A program made the translations under genes and the position numbers. Below the pieces are notes generated by a model. It saw only the letters and a list, made by a program, of their open reading frames with translations, ran no database searches and was not told the origin of the DNA. This document shows positions 1 to 9,312 of a stretch of DNA of 64,000 nucleotides, one piece after another. Numbering within the stretch: the stretch's first letter is position 1; every line of letters begins with the position of its first letter. The stretch spans positions 434,001 through 498,000 of the forward strand of contig JAEYWP010000016.1 in assembly GCA_023428905.1 (NCBI GenBank), given 5' to 3'. Source of the stretch: Verrucomicrobiota bacterium (lineage in GTDB: Bacteria > Verrucomicrobiota > Verrucomicrobiia > Opitutales > Opitutaceae).

Positions 1-972
1 ATCAAGCAGGTGCTGCTTTTCGCCCGAGGGGCCGAGGGAGAGCACACCCCACTGCAATTCCGCCACCTCGTGACCGAGATGGAAAAGCTTCTGCGCGACA
101 CCCTGCCGCGCTCGATCGAGATTCACACCCGCTTCGACAAGGACCTTCTCCTGGTGCGCGGCGACGCGACCCAGCTGAACCAGGTCCTGATGAACCTGTG
201 CGTCAATGCGCGCGATGCCATGCCCGACGGCGGCACCATCGAGGTGCGGGCTGCCAATCACGTCGCGAGCGAGGAGTTCTGGCGCGCCCACCCGGAAATG
301 AAACCGGGCCCCCTGGTCCTCCTGTCCGTGTCCGACACCGGCACCGGCATCCCGCCGGACGTGATCGAGCGAATCTGGGATCCCTTTTTCACCACCAAGG
401 AACTCGGCAAGGGAACAGGGCTGGGCCTGTCCACCGTGGTCGGGATCGTCAAGGGACACGGAGGCGCCGTGAATGTCCAAAGCCAGCCGGGGCAGGGGAC
501 GCGCTTCGAGATTTACCTACCCGCCGTGGCGCAGGAGGCGAAGACCACGCCCCCCGTCAGCCGCGCCCCGCTTCCACGGGGAAACGGGGAAGGTATCCTG
601 ATTGTGGATGACGAGGTCTACATCCGCGATGTGATCGGCACCATGCTGCGTTATTGCGGATACCGGGGCTTCTTCGCCGCGGGCGGTCTGGACAGTCTCG
701 ACGTGTATCAGAAACATCAGCACGAGATAGCACTGGTCCTGGTGGACATGATGATGCCGGGACTGGACGGGGGCAGCACGATGCGCCTGCTGCGCGACCT
801 GAACCCGGACGTCAGGCTGGTGGCGATGAGCGGGATGCTGGAGAACGCGTCCCTTGGGTCCGGCTCCGAGCTGGATAATGTGGAACTGCTGCGCAAGCCG
901 ATCACGGCCGAGGCGCTCCTCACCACCATCTCGCGGGCTCTCAACGGCTCGGCGGCGTCGTCCGCCGGCTAG
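1..972 (+). CDS. Hybrid sensor histidine kinase, C-terminal part (cut by window edge)
   Basis: The reading frame is open from base 1, so the gene starts upstream of the window. The visible part begins in the dimerisation helix (LLFARG), followed by an HATPase domain with N box (NQVLMNLCVNARDAM), G1 (DTGTGIP), F (DPFFTT) and G2 (GKGTGLGL) motifs. A receiver domain follows, with the acidic pair in VDDE, a phospho-acceptor Asp in LVDMMMPG and the conserved Lys in RKP. The protein would phosphorylate itself and its own receiver. No output domain follows, so another protein must carry the signal. The sensor is not visible. The frame ends at TAG 970-972. Confidence 0.9.
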   Translation: MKQVLLFARGAEGEHTPLQFRHLVTEMEKLLRDTLPRSIEIHTRFDKDLLLVRGDATQLNQVLMNLCVNARDAMPDGGTIEVRAANHVASEEFWRAHPEMKPGPLVLLSVSDTGTGIPPDVIERIWDPFFTTKELGKGTGLGLSTVVGIVKGHGGAVNVQSQPGQGTRFEIYLPAVAQEAKTTPPVSRAPLPRGNGEGILIVDDEVYIRDVIGTMLRYCGYRGFFAAGGLDSLDVYQKHQHEIALVLVDMMMPGLDGGSTMRLLRDLNPDVRLVAMSGMLENASLGSGSELDNVELLRKPITAEALLTTISRALNGSAASSAG

Positions 973-1117
973 GCGGCGCGAAAAAACGTGTAAACGATTT
1001 GGCAAAGTGGCGCCCTTCGGGGGCTTTGTGATTGAGGGCCGGTCGCAGGCGGAAGCATCCTCTCCGCAGCTTGCCGGCCGCCCGGAAGCGGCGGCAGGAG
1101 CAACCCCCTTTCTTACC

Positions 1118-4100
1118 ATGAACGCATCTCGATGGCTCAGTCGTTCGGTCAGCCTTGCCATGGTCCTCGTGGCGGCCCGGATCTGCATCGCGCAGGCATT
1201 GCCTCCTGGCTACACCCCGACGGTTCTCGCCGGCGCGACCGAAAGCCGGAGCCGCGACGGCTCCCTGCAATCCGCTCGATTCACCGGCCCCCGGGCCGTT
1301 GCAGTGGACGGCGCCGGAACTGTCTACGTCGCCGACACGCAGAGCAGCACGGTGCGTCGCATCACGCCGTCGGGAAGTGTCAGCACGTTGGCGGGCAGCC
1401 CCGGAGAACACGGTTTCGCCGATGGCACGCGCGGCGGCGCCCGGTTTGCCTTTCCCCGCGGACTGGCGGTTGACGTGAATGGCAATGTTTACGTGGCCGA
1501 CGCCCTCAATCACAGCATCCGGCGCATCAGCCCCTCCGGCGTGGTCCGCACCCTCGCTGGTACCGGTTCGCCAGGGAGTGACGATGGCCGCGCGTCAGCC
1601 GCCACCTTCCGTTTTCCCAGCGGCGTGGCAGTGGATGGCAATGGCGTGGTGTATGTCGCTGACACGGGCAATCACACGATCCGCGTCATTTCGACGAGTG
1701 GCTCTGTCAGCACGCTGGCCGGCGTGCCCGGGGAAATGGGTTTTGCCGACGGCAACCTGCGCACGGCCCGGTTCCATGCGCCCGAGGGCATCGCCGTGGA
1801 CACGGGGGGTGGTGTTTACGTCGCCGACACCGGCAACGCGACCGTCCGGGTGATCTCCGCCGCCGAACAGGTTACCACGCTTGCCGGCGCGGCCGGCCTC
1901 CCCGGCCTGGTCGACGGCACCGGCACCTCCGCGCGTTTTGCGAATCCCGCCTCGATTGCGGTGGCGACCGATGGTCGGGTGTATGTGGGCGATGGCTCCG
2001 CCATCCGCGAGATCGGAGTGAATGGTGCCGTGGCCACCCTGGCTGGACGCACTGACGCTGCGGGACTTGCGGATGGGTCGGGCAGCGACGCGAGATTCTC
2101 CGTCCGACTGGGCCTGGCAGTCGGTTCGGGCGGCGACGTGTATGTGGCCGACACTTACAACGATCTGGTCCGGCGTGTTGGTCTGTCTGGAAGCGTCCAG
2201 TCCTTCGCCGGGGACGCTAATGCGGCCTCCTGGGAGGGGCCGGTGGAAGACGTCCGCTTTGCGGAGCCGACCTCGACGGTGAGCGACGCTGCCGGCAACG
2301 TGTATGTGGCCGATCGGCTGACGCACACCATCCGCCGCATTTCATCCAACGGGCGGGTCGTGGTGTTTGCCGGGGCTCCCGGGCAGCCCGGAAGCCGCGA
2401 CGCCGCCGGCACCAACGCGCGGTTTTTCCTTCCGGTGGGTCTCGCCCTCGCTTCCAACGGCGACCTCTTTGTTGCCGAGCAGGGCAATCACGTCATCCGG
2501 CGGGTGACGCCCGGTGGTACCGTCACGACCTTCGCCGGCACGGCGGGCACCGCCGGCGACAACAATGGCACCGGCCGCAGCGCCGAATTCTACCAGCCGC
2601 GCGGTCTCACCTTGGACGCCGCCGGCAATCTCTTTGTCGCGGACAGCTGGAATCATGCAATCCGGCGGATCACGCCGGGCGGGACGGTGAGCACGCTGGC
2701 GGGCCGCAGCGGTAGCCCTGGCTCGACCAACGGCTCGGGAGCCTCGGCGGGTTTCACGTATCCACAGGACGTGGACGCAGCGGCGGACGGTACGCTTTAT
2801 GTGGCCGACGGCGCCCACGTGGTGCGGGCGGTGACTCCGACGGGCGTCACCACCACGCTGGCGGGCTCGGCCGGACGGCTGGGGGCGGTGGACGGCACGG
2901 GCACGTCGGCACGCTTTTATAATCCCGGTGCGGTGGAGGTTTCCGGTGGCATGGTGCAGGTGCTCGATGGCAGCGGTTGGCTGCGGCGCATCACGAGCGA
3001 CGGGGTGGTCAGCTCGGTTGCGCTGCCGGCGTTTAGCGACCTCCGCGACGTCAGTGTCTCCGCGTCCAACCTGCTGTATCTGACCGATGCCGGAGCCGAT
3101 CTGGTGTGGCAGGCGGCGCCCGACCTGTCCGGCGTCCCCGAGATCCGGTACCAACCGGCCCCGCAGGCGGTTGTCGCGGGCGGCACGGTGACGTTCTCCG
3201 TCACCGCGTCAGGGGCCTCCGGATACCAGTGGCTCCGCAATGGTGTCGCGATCGAGGGCGCCACCGGTCCGACCCTGACGCTGAGCGAGGTACAGTCGTC
3301 ACAAGCAGGCAACTACAGCGTGATCGTCCGCGGCCCATCCGGTTCGGTGGAAAGCCGCGCCGTTCCCCTGTCGGTGGTGGCCCAGTCGTCGGCTCGCCTC
3401 ATCAATCTGTCGACGCGGGCCCGGGTGGAGGATGGTGAACGTGTCATGATCGCGGGCTTTGTCCTGACGGGCGGGCCGAAGCAGGTCCTGGTGCGGGCGG
3501 CGGGTCCCGCGCTTGCAGGGCTGGCCGGCATGACGGTAGGGGCCGTTCTTCCCGACCCCTTCCTCCGATTGCACGACGGCGCGGGTGTTCTCGCGATCAA
3601 CGACAATTGGGGAGGCGACGCCGCCATCGCCGCGGCCGCCACGCTTGCCGGAGCCTATGAGTGGGTGTCCGCCGATTCAAAGGACGCTGCGCTTCTCCTC
3701 ACCCTGCCTCCCGGCGGCTACACCGCCGTGGTCGACGGCCAAGGCGGCACCGGAGTGTCCCTGGTCGAGGTTTACGAAGTCGATCGTGAGGGTGGTGCGC
3801 CGAAGCTCATCAACCTGTCCACGCGTTCGATCGTGCGGACAGGCGAGGCCGTTCAGATCGCAGGCTTTGTGATCGGTGGCAACGGCCCCAAACGCGTGGT
3901 CCTGCGCGCCTCCGGTCCGGCCCTGGTGAACCGAGATATCACCGGCACCCTGTCTGACCCGGTGCTGGAGCTCTATTCGGGGACCGCGCCCATTGCGGGG
4001 AATGACAACTGGACCGAAGCGGTCCGCGCGGACTTCCAGCGCCTCGGCATCGACAACTGGACAGCGGGTTCTGCTGACGCAGCCCTGGCGCTCACGCTGG

Positions 4101-4183
4101 CGCCGGGCGACTACACCGCGGTGGTGACTAGCAAGGATGGCACCGCCGGGGTGTGTCTGATCGAGGTTTACGAGGCCGATTGA
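1118..4183 (+). CDS. Secreted NHL-repeat / Ig-like protein with duplicated C-terminal module
   Basis: The open frame extends upstream to about 854, but the ATG at 1118 is the best start because it is followed directly by a Sec signal peptide (charged start, hydrophobic stretch to ICIAQA). About eleven NHL repeats of ~58 residues follow, marked by motifs such as VYVADTGNHTIR and TLAG, and predict one or two beta-propellers. Next comes an Ig-like domain (YQWLRNG, AGNYSVIV). Two homologous modules of ~120 residues each close the protein, both opening with LINLSTR and ending with VEVYE or IEVYE. About 1,021 aa. It is probably exported. Ligand unknown. It faces the SIS gene convergently with only 14 bp between. 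Confidence 0.85.
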   Translation: MNASRWLSRSVSLAMVLVAARICIAQALPPGYTPTVLAGATESRSRDGSLQSARFTGPRAVAVDGAGTVYVADTQSSTVRRITPSGSVSTLAGSPGEHGFADGTRGGARFAFPRGLAVDVNGNVYVADALNHSIRRISPSGVVRTLAGTGSPGSDDGRASAATFRFPSGVAVDGNGVVYVADTGNHTIRVISTSGSVSTLAGVPGEMGFADGNLRTARFHAPEGIAVDTGGGVYVADTGNATVRVISAAEQVTTLAGAAGLPGLVDGTGTSARFANPASIAVATDGRVYVGDGSAIREIGVNGAVATLAGRTDAAGLADGSGSDARFSVRLGLAVGSGGDVYVADTYNDLVRRVGLSGSVQSFAGDANAASWEGPVEDVRFAEPTSTVSDAAGNVYVADRLTHTIRRISSNGRVVVFAGAPGQPGSRDAAGTNARFFLPVGLALASNGDLFVAEQGNHVIRRVTPGGTVTTFAGTAGTAGDNNGTGRSAEFYQPRGLTLDAAGNLFVADSWNHAIRRITPGGTVSTLAGRSGSPGSTNGSGASAGFTYPQDVDAAADGTLYVADGAHVVRAVTPTGVTTTLAGSAGRLGAVDGTGTSARFYNPGAVEVSGGMVQVLDGSGWLRRITSDGVVSSVALPAFSDLRDVSVSASNLLYLTDAGADLVWQAAPDLSGVPEIRYQPAPQAVVAGGTVTFSVTASGASGYQWLRNGVAIEGATGPTLTLSEVQSSQAGNYSVIVRGPSGSVESRAVPLSVVAQSSARLINLSTRARVEDGERVMIAGFVLTGGPKQVLVRAAGPALAGLAGMTVGAVLPDPFLRLHDGAGVLAINDNWGGDAAIAAAATLAGAYEWVSADSKDAALLLTLPPGGYTAVVDGQGGTGVSLVEVYEVDREGGAPKLINLSTRSIVRTGEAVQIAGFVIGGNGPKRVVLRASGPALVNRDITGTLSDPVLELYSGTAPIAGNDNWTEAVRADFQRLGIDNWTAGSADAALALTLAPGDYTAVVTSKDGTAGVCLIEVYEAD

Positions 4184-4197
4184 GACGGCGCGGTCGC

Positions 4198-5280
4198 TCA
4201 GGCGTCCGCGCAGAATCCGTAGAGCAGGTCGTCCCGCCCCTTGCCCGGCCAGTTAACCTGGTCGACCCCGCGGTGCTGCATCACGTCGAAGACGAGGGCA
4301 TTCAGCGCCGCCTCGAACCCGAAGATCGAGGTGAGTGGCGGCGCATCAACCTGGACTACGTAGGCCTGCAGCCCGACCCGGTGGAGCATGGTCACACTGC
4401 GCTCCACCAGCTCTGACTCGAGTGGCGAGTTGCCCTGAAGGATCAGGACGGGATGCGGATGCGCCGTGGTCTGCTGGAAGGGACCGTGTGCGAACTGAAG
4501 GAAATCTGAGATTGGCGGGCATGGCCAGAAAAGGCCTTCCATGAACTTGCAGGCCAGGTTCTGTGCAAAGTCGGAGATTGGTGCGGCGGTCACCAGGTTG
4601 AAGCCCCGCGCGAAACGTTCCGGCTGGTCCCGCATTGCGGCGACCAGCGCCTGTGGCGGGCGGGAGTGGAGGAGGGGGAGCAGGTCGGCCGCCGAAGGCA
4701 GCGCAAAGCGGCACCCGGCGAGCTGGGCGGTGAACTGCAGGCAGGCCAGGTATCCGGCCAGCGGGCCGACGAAACGGATCAGGGTGGTGTATTCCTCGGC
4801 GAGGGGAAACTCCACCAGCTCCCCGCCGCCGGCGAGCAAACCGTCGAGCAGTGCGGCACGGTCTTTTTTGCCCGCTTTGCGCGCCGTCTCGGGCGTGGTG
4901 GCGGTGAACAGGACGGTGTGCGCGAAATCTCCGCTGCGCCTCAGTGCAATCTGGGCGTTGGGCGAGACGCCTTGGCTGAAGACCACGAGCGTTTTGCCGG
5001 CAAACGCGGGCCGGTGGGCGTCGGTGAAGCCGGAGAGAGGCAAGTACGCCGCGGACCGGTCCGCGTACAGGTTGAGCAGCATTTCCAGGTAGCGCGCGTG
5101 AGCCTCCGAACTGCCGGTCCCGGTGATGATGAAACGTTGGGAGGCGACGGTGGCGGGGCGCAGCGGCGCAGGCCCGCGTGCCAGCATCGACTCGAGGACC
5201 CCGGGGATCTGCGACAGCCGCGCGGCGAGAAGGTGATGACCGAGTGGATCGGGCGCGACCGCGGGAGAGGTGGGCGTCAT
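4198..5280 (-). CDS. SIS-domain protein (sugar isomerase/deaminase-like)
   Basis: 360 aa with two sugar-isomerase (SIS) folds. The first carries ITGTGSSEAHARYLE and VVFSQGVSPNAQ, the phosphosugar-binding loop pattern seen in GlmS, AgaS and FrlB proteins. The second is less clear. There is no glutaminase domain, so it is not full GlmS. It is the last gene of a leftward set: purine permease (8257-6920), tandem GCHII-like protein (6907-5306), then this gene after a 25-bp gap. That context hints at handling a sugar-phosphate or ribosyl intermediate made by its neighbours. The substrate cannot be read from the sequence. Start ATG at 5280. Confidence 0.75.
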   Translation of the reverse strand: MTPTSPAVAPDPLGHHLLAARLSQIPGVLESMLARGPAPLRPATVASQRFIITGTGSSEAHARYLEMLLNLYADRSAAYLPLSGFTDAHRPAFAGKTLVVFSQGVSPNAQIALRRSGDFAHTVLFTATTPETARKAGKKDRAALLDGLLAGGGELVEFPLAEEYTTLIRFVGPLAGYLACLQFTAQLAGCRFALPSAADLLPLLHSRPPQALVAAMRDQPERFARGFNLVTAAPISDFAQNLACKFMEGLFWPCPPISDFLQFAHGPFQQTTAHPHPVLILQGNSPLESELVERSVTMLHRVGLQAYVVQVDAPPLTSIFGFEAALNALVFDVMQHRGVDQVNWPGKGRDDLLYGFCADA

Positions 5281-5305
5281 GGGCAGGTGAACGTGCGCTC
5301 CCCGC

Positions 5306-6907
5306 TCATTCGCTCAGGGCGTGCTCATCGAGGAAGATCCATTTGTCGACCTCGATGCGATGGTCGTTGAGGGCGGCGGCGTACTCCTTCTTTTTCACCA
5401 GGCTGGCCGGCGAGTTCATGACCATCTGGATACGTTCGCTCGGGATGTGATGGCGCAGCAGCATCATCGACGCGTCGTAATCGCGGCTGTCGTAGCCAAC
5501 CCCGAGCTTCTGGTAGGCCTCATCGCTGCTCAGGGCCTGGCCGGACTCCGTCATCATCAGGTCCGTGGCATAGGCGCCAAAGCCCGCGCCGCGGCCATCA
5601 TAATAGAGGAGAAGGACGGCGCCGACGCCGTAGGTGACGATGTGTTTGATCGACTTCTTGAACTTGTCGCGGTTGTCCACGCTTCGGAGCGGGAAACGGT
5701 TGAAGAGGGACTCGCTCTGCAGGCGCACCACCGGAATGTCGTGCAACCGCGGGGTGCCGTGGGTCAGGACGACAAACTCCTGGCTGGTGACCACGTCGTA
5801 ATAAACGTGGACGCGGAACCAGTAGGGTGTGGTCAGCAGGTCGACGATCGGATCGTTTGGATTGTCCCGCTTGAAGGCCGTCAGGTTCTCCGCCGCGATT
5901 TTCACGAAGAACCGGTTGTCGCGGATCAGCTGATACCCATAGAGGAGCGGGCGCGGGCCCGCCATGTAACGTTCGATCGCCTGTTTCTTGAAGAGGTCCT
6001 TGAACTGCTCCTCGGTCAGCAGGATGTCGTCGTCCACCGGCTTGACCGGGAGGAAGTAGCTGGCCGCGTAGATGAAGCGGCGCGCGGTCGGCAGCGCGTG
6101 TGGCCGGAAGGGCACCACCGGTTCCGGCGGCAGCGCACGCCGCACGGTGGTTTCGGCCGGGCGTTTCAGGATGTGCCCGCCCGCCGCCTTGGAGGTGAGG
6201 TAGGCGAGATTAAAGGGCGAGGGTTCGAACTCGAGCGCCTCTGTACCCGCGACCTGAATACCCTGCGCCTTGAGGGCGTCGAGCTTGTCGGGGTTGTTGG
6301 TCAGGACGATGAACGAGGCGGTGATGCCAAGGAGATGGCAGATCTGGGAGATGTTGTCGTAATTGCGGTGGTCCTTCTTCAGCCCCATCGCGGCGTAGGC
6401 CTGGAAGGTCGAGATCTGGTCGAGCGAGGCCTGTACTAGCATGCGGTCCCTTGCCTTGCCCACATAACCGACTCCGCGGCCTTCCTGCATGAGATAAAAG
6501 AGGATGCCGTTGCCCTTCTCTGAAATGACCTTGAAGGCACCTTCGAGCTGCTGGACGCAGTCGCAATCGCACCCGCGCAGGGTCTCGCTCGTCACGCACG
6601 AGGAGTGGAGCCGGGTGTAGAGGGTCCTGGCACTGAGGATGTCGCCGTGGGCGAGGGCGATGATGTAGTGTTTGTCTACGATATCCTGGAAAATGTAGGC
6701 CCGGAACGGGCCGAAGCGTGTATCCAGGGAGCACGTCGCGATGTAGAGCGTCTGGCCATACAGGGGGCGCGCGTCCAGCGAGCCCGGGGTGTCGATCGAG
6801 CCCGGGGGGGCCTGGATCTGCCGGATCAGAGCCTCGAAATCGGGCGTCCCATCCGGGCGAAGGGCTGCGGTCGGCTCAAACTTCAGGACCTTTCTGGTGG
6901 ACTGCAT
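5306..6907 (-). CDS. Tandem GTP cyclohydrolase II-like protein (second half lacks zinc ligands)
   Basis: 533 aa, over twice a normal RibA GCHII domain. Residues ~45-240 form a GCHII domain with zinc cysteines C104, C113 and C115 (SCVTSETLRGCDC), QEGRG at 141-145 and the catalytic-region pattern DHRNY at 179-183, then LTNNPDKL. Residues ~285-525 repeat the fold: VVRLQSES aligns with the zinc segment but has no Cys, DGRGAG replaces QEGRG, DSRDY is kept, and MNSP replaces TNNP. No DHBP synthase (RibB) domain is present. No riboflavin genes are adjacent; a purine permease lies 12 bp upstream. It may be a GCHII of the Urc1 (pyrimidine catabolism) type rather than a riboflavin enzyme; this is inference. 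Confidence 0.8.
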   Translation of the reverse strand: MQSTRKVLKFEPTAALRPDGTPDFEALIRQIQAPPGSIDTPGSLDARPLYGQTLYIATCSLDTRFGPFRAYIFQDIVDKHYIIALAHGDILSARTLYTRLHSSCVTSETLRGCDCDCVQQLEGAFKVISEKGNGILFYLMQEGRGVGYVGKARDRMLVQASLDQISTFQAYAAMGLKKDHRNYDNISQICHLLGITASFIVLTNNPDKLDALKAQGIQVAGTEALEFEPSPFNLAYLTSKAAGGHILKRPAETTVRRALPPEPVVPFRPHALPTARRFIYAASYFLPVKPVDDDILLTEEQFKDLFKKQAIERYMAGPRPLLYGYQLIRDNRFFVKIAAENLTAFKRDNPNDPIVDLLTTPYWFRVHVYYDVVTSQEFVVLTHGTPRLHDIPVVRLQSESLFNRFPLRSVDNRDKFKKSIKHIVTYGVGAVLLLYYDGRGAGFGAYATDLMMTESGQALSSDEAYQKLGVGYDSRDYDASMMLLRHHIPSERIQMVMNSPASLVKKKEYAAALNDHRIEVDKWIFLDEHALSE

Positions 6908-6919
6908 GGAGGGCGCGGC

Positions 6920-8257
6920 TCAGCCGCTGAAAGGGAAGATGTGGAAGAATTCCAGAAAGAAAACCCCCGCCAGCACATAACCCACCGCGCTGAGGGAACG
7001 AGCGCGCCCGGTGGCGAGGGCGAGCAGCGCACTGAGGATCAAGCCGAAGCCAATGCCTTCAGCGATGCTGAAGGTGAAGGGGATGGCGAGGAGGGTGAGG
7101 ACGGCGGGGGCTGCGACGTAGAAATCCCGCAGCTCAATTTCCACGACCGACTGCATCATGAAGATGCCTACCACGACCAGCGCGGGAGCGGTCGCGGCGG
7201 CGGGGACGGCGAGGATCAGCGGGGTGAAAAAGAGCGCCAGCAGCATCAGTGCGGCGGTCGTAAGGGTGCTCAGGCCCGTGCGTCCACCCGCAGCCACCCC
7301 GGAGGCGCTTTCAATGTAGCTGACCACGGTGGACGTCCCGAAGAGGGCGCTGAGCAGCGTGGCAGTGGAGTCCGCGACCAGCGCCCGGCCGGCCTTCGGA
7401 AGGTTGCCCTGCGGGTCGAGGTAGCCGGCGCGTTTGGTCACGGCAATCAGCGTTCCGATGTTATCGAACATATCCACCAACAGCAGGGTGAGGATGAGCG
7501 GGACCGCCCGCTGGAAATGGTCGAGATCGGTGAGAAAGCCGAAGGTCAGCTTGAGGAAGAGAGGTTCGATCGAGGCCGGGAGCGAGACGAGCGAACCTGG
7601 CATCTGGGTGACCTTGCCACCCGCGCCATCACTGACGAACAGACCGGCGATCGTCACCGCCGCGATCGACAACACAATGGCCCCGGGGACCCGGCGTGCC
7701 ACCAGCACAATGGCGAGCGCGATGCCGCCCAGGGCGAGGGCGACGGAGCCGCTTTGGAAAGCGCCGTAGGTGGTGAGAGTCTGCGGGTGGGCGACCACGA
7801 TGCCCGCCTTCTGAAGCCCGATGTAGGCGATGAAGAGGCCGATGCCGCAGGTGATGGCGATCTTCAGCGAATACGGGATCGACGTCATGATTTTCTCCCG
7901 CACGCCGGTGACGGACAGCAGGAGGAAGATGACTCCGTTGACAAACACCATGCCGAGCGCCTCGGACCATGGTACGCCTGCCCCAAGGCAGATCGAAAAG
8001 GTGAAGAATGCATTGATGCCCATCCCGGGTGCGAGGGCGATCGGGTAATTGGTCAGCAACGCCATCAGCGCGGTCGCCAGGGCCGCCGTGATGGCGGTCA
8101 CGGATACAAGCGCTGCGCGATCCATCCCGGTGTTCGCCAGGATCGCGGGGTTGACCGCGAGGATGTAGGCCATGGCCGCAAACGTGGTGAGACCGGCCTG
8201 GAGTTCGCGCGGCACAGAGGTGCCGTGCTCCGGCAGGCGGAAGAGACGGGAGAGCAT
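6920..8257 (-). CDS. NCS2-family purine permease (AzgA/PbuG type)
   Basis: A 445-aa integral membrane protein with about 12-14 hydrophobic segments. It has the AzgA-type signatures TFAAMAYILAVNP near the N-terminus, APGMGINAFF, and LLVDMFDNIGTLIAV, characteristic of proton-coupled adenine, guanine and hypoxanthine importers in the inner membrane. The frame is open to 8356, but ATG 8257 (MLSRLFRLPEHGT) matches the family N-terminus. It heads the leftward operon with the tandem GCHII-like protein and the SIS protein. Import of a purine base next to a GTP-ring-opening-type enzyme suggests a linked purine or GTP route. Confidence 0.88.
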   Translation of the reverse strand: MLSRLFRLPEHGTSVPRELQAGLTTFAAMAYILAVNPAILANTGMDRAALVSVTAITAALATALMALLTNYPIALAPGMGINAFFTFSICLGAGVPWSEALGMVFVNGVIFLLLSVTGVREKIMTSIPYSLKIAITCGIGLFIAYIGLQKAGIVVAHPQTLTTYGAFQSGSVALALGGIALAIVLVARRVPGAIVLSIAAVTIAGLFVSDGAGGKVTQMPGSLVSLPASIEPLFLKLTFGFLTDLDHFQRAVPLILTLLLVDMFDNIGTLIAVTKRAGYLDPQGNLPKAGRALVADSTATLLSALFGTSTVVSYIESASGVAAGGRTGLSTLTTAALMLLALFFTPLILAVPAAATAPALVVVGIFMMQSVVEIELRDFYVAAPAVLTLLAIPFTFSIAEGIGFGLILSALLALATGRARSLSAVGYVLAGVFFLEFFHIFPFSG

Positions 8258-8399
8258 GGGTGCGCAGTGTAGGAGAAGGGAACGCCCGGGTGCTAGTGCA
8301 GATTGTGTGCCCGTGACCCTTCCGCTGCTGCGTCTGGTGCCTGCCCCTTCCGACATCCGCGGATTGCGGGGGGTGCGCGGTTCTCCCAGCTTTGGGGCG

Positions 8400-9296
8400 A
8401 TGCGAGTAATCGACGCCCACGTCCACCTCTACCCCCCGGCGGTCAACGCGGACCCTGCGGGGTGGGCGCGCGACCAGGGTGAGACCCATTGGGAGGTGCT
8501 CTGTACGCGCGTACGAAAAAGTGGGCTGCCGGTGCAGGGCTTTCCCACCGTGGACGAGCTGTTGCGGTCGATGGATGAGGCGGACGTCGAGCGGGTGGTC
8601 CTGCAGGGCTGGTATTGGGAGCGCCAGGACAACTGCCGCTTCCAAAACCGTTTTTTCGCGGAGGTGCAACAGGCGCATCCCGACCGGATCTCCGCCTGCG
8701 GCACCCTGACCGTGCGGGAGGGGGAGGCGTCAGCCCTGGAGGAGCTGCGGTGGTGCCGTGACGCGGGCTTTTGCGGCTTGGGCGAACTGTCCCCCCATTC
8801 CCAGGGGTTTCCCATGGATGACCCCGCCTGGCATCGCATCCTGGACGAGGCCGGTGAAGCGAGACTCGCGGTGTGTCTCCACGTGACGGAGCCCGCGGGC
8901 CGTGCGTATCCGGGCCGCATCCTCACGCCTCTGGATGGTTTCCTGGGACTGGCCCGGGCCCATCCGTCGACGCAGTTTGTGCTCGCCCATTGGGGCGCCC
9001 GCCTGCCGCAGGATCCCGCGCTGGGTGCCGAGGCGCGCGCGCTGCCAAACCTGGCGTATGACATGGCGGCCTCGCCCTTGCTTTACGATCCGGCGGAGGT
9101 CGCGGCCACGGCGCGCGCATCGGGTGTGGACACCGTGCTGTTCGGCTCGGACTTCCCCCTTCACCTGTATCCACGCGACCCGGCGGCGACGGGCATGACG
9201 GCATGGTGCGACACGGTCCTTGACTCCGGTCTGACCGCGCCGGAACTCGCCGCCGTCCTGCGCGAAAACGCACGTCGCCTTTACCGCCTGCCCTGA
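8400..9296 (+). CDS. Amidohydrolase family 2 (TIM-barrel metal hydrolase/decarboxylase)
   Basis: 298 aa. The N-terminal HxH metal motif is IDAHVHLY, there is a further His in LAHWGARLP, and a late Asp sits in LFGSDFPLH, the Amidohydro_2 pattern. Members hydrolyse or decarboxylate small carbonyl compounds in the cytoplasm. Start ATG at 8400 was chosen because it places the metal motif at residue 4-8, as usual for the family; the open frame upstream to 8172 is shadow sequence. It is divergent from the purine permease across 142 bp, so the two may share control. Substrate not predictable. Confidence 0.8.
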   Translation: MRVIDAHVHLYPPAVNADPAGWARDQGETHWEVLCTRVRKSGLPVQGFPTVDELLRSMDEADVERVVLQGWYWERQDNCRFQNRFFAEVQQAHPDRISACGTLTVREGEASALEELRWCRDAGFCGLGELSPHSQGFPMDDPAWHRILDEAGEARLAVCLHVTEPAGRAYPGRILTPLDGFLGLARAHPSTQFVLAHWGARLPQDPALGAEARALPNLAYDMAASPLLYDPAEVAATARASGVDTVLFGSDFPLHLYPRDPAATGMTAWCDTVLDSGLTAPELAAVLRENARRLYRLP

Positions 9297-9312
9297 GCGG
9301 GGGGCGGGGCGG

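Noticed and set aside
6605..8272. 555-aa plus-strand frame
   Set aside because: Antisense to the purine permease and GCHII genes; composition is Arg/Asp/Gly-rich shadow.
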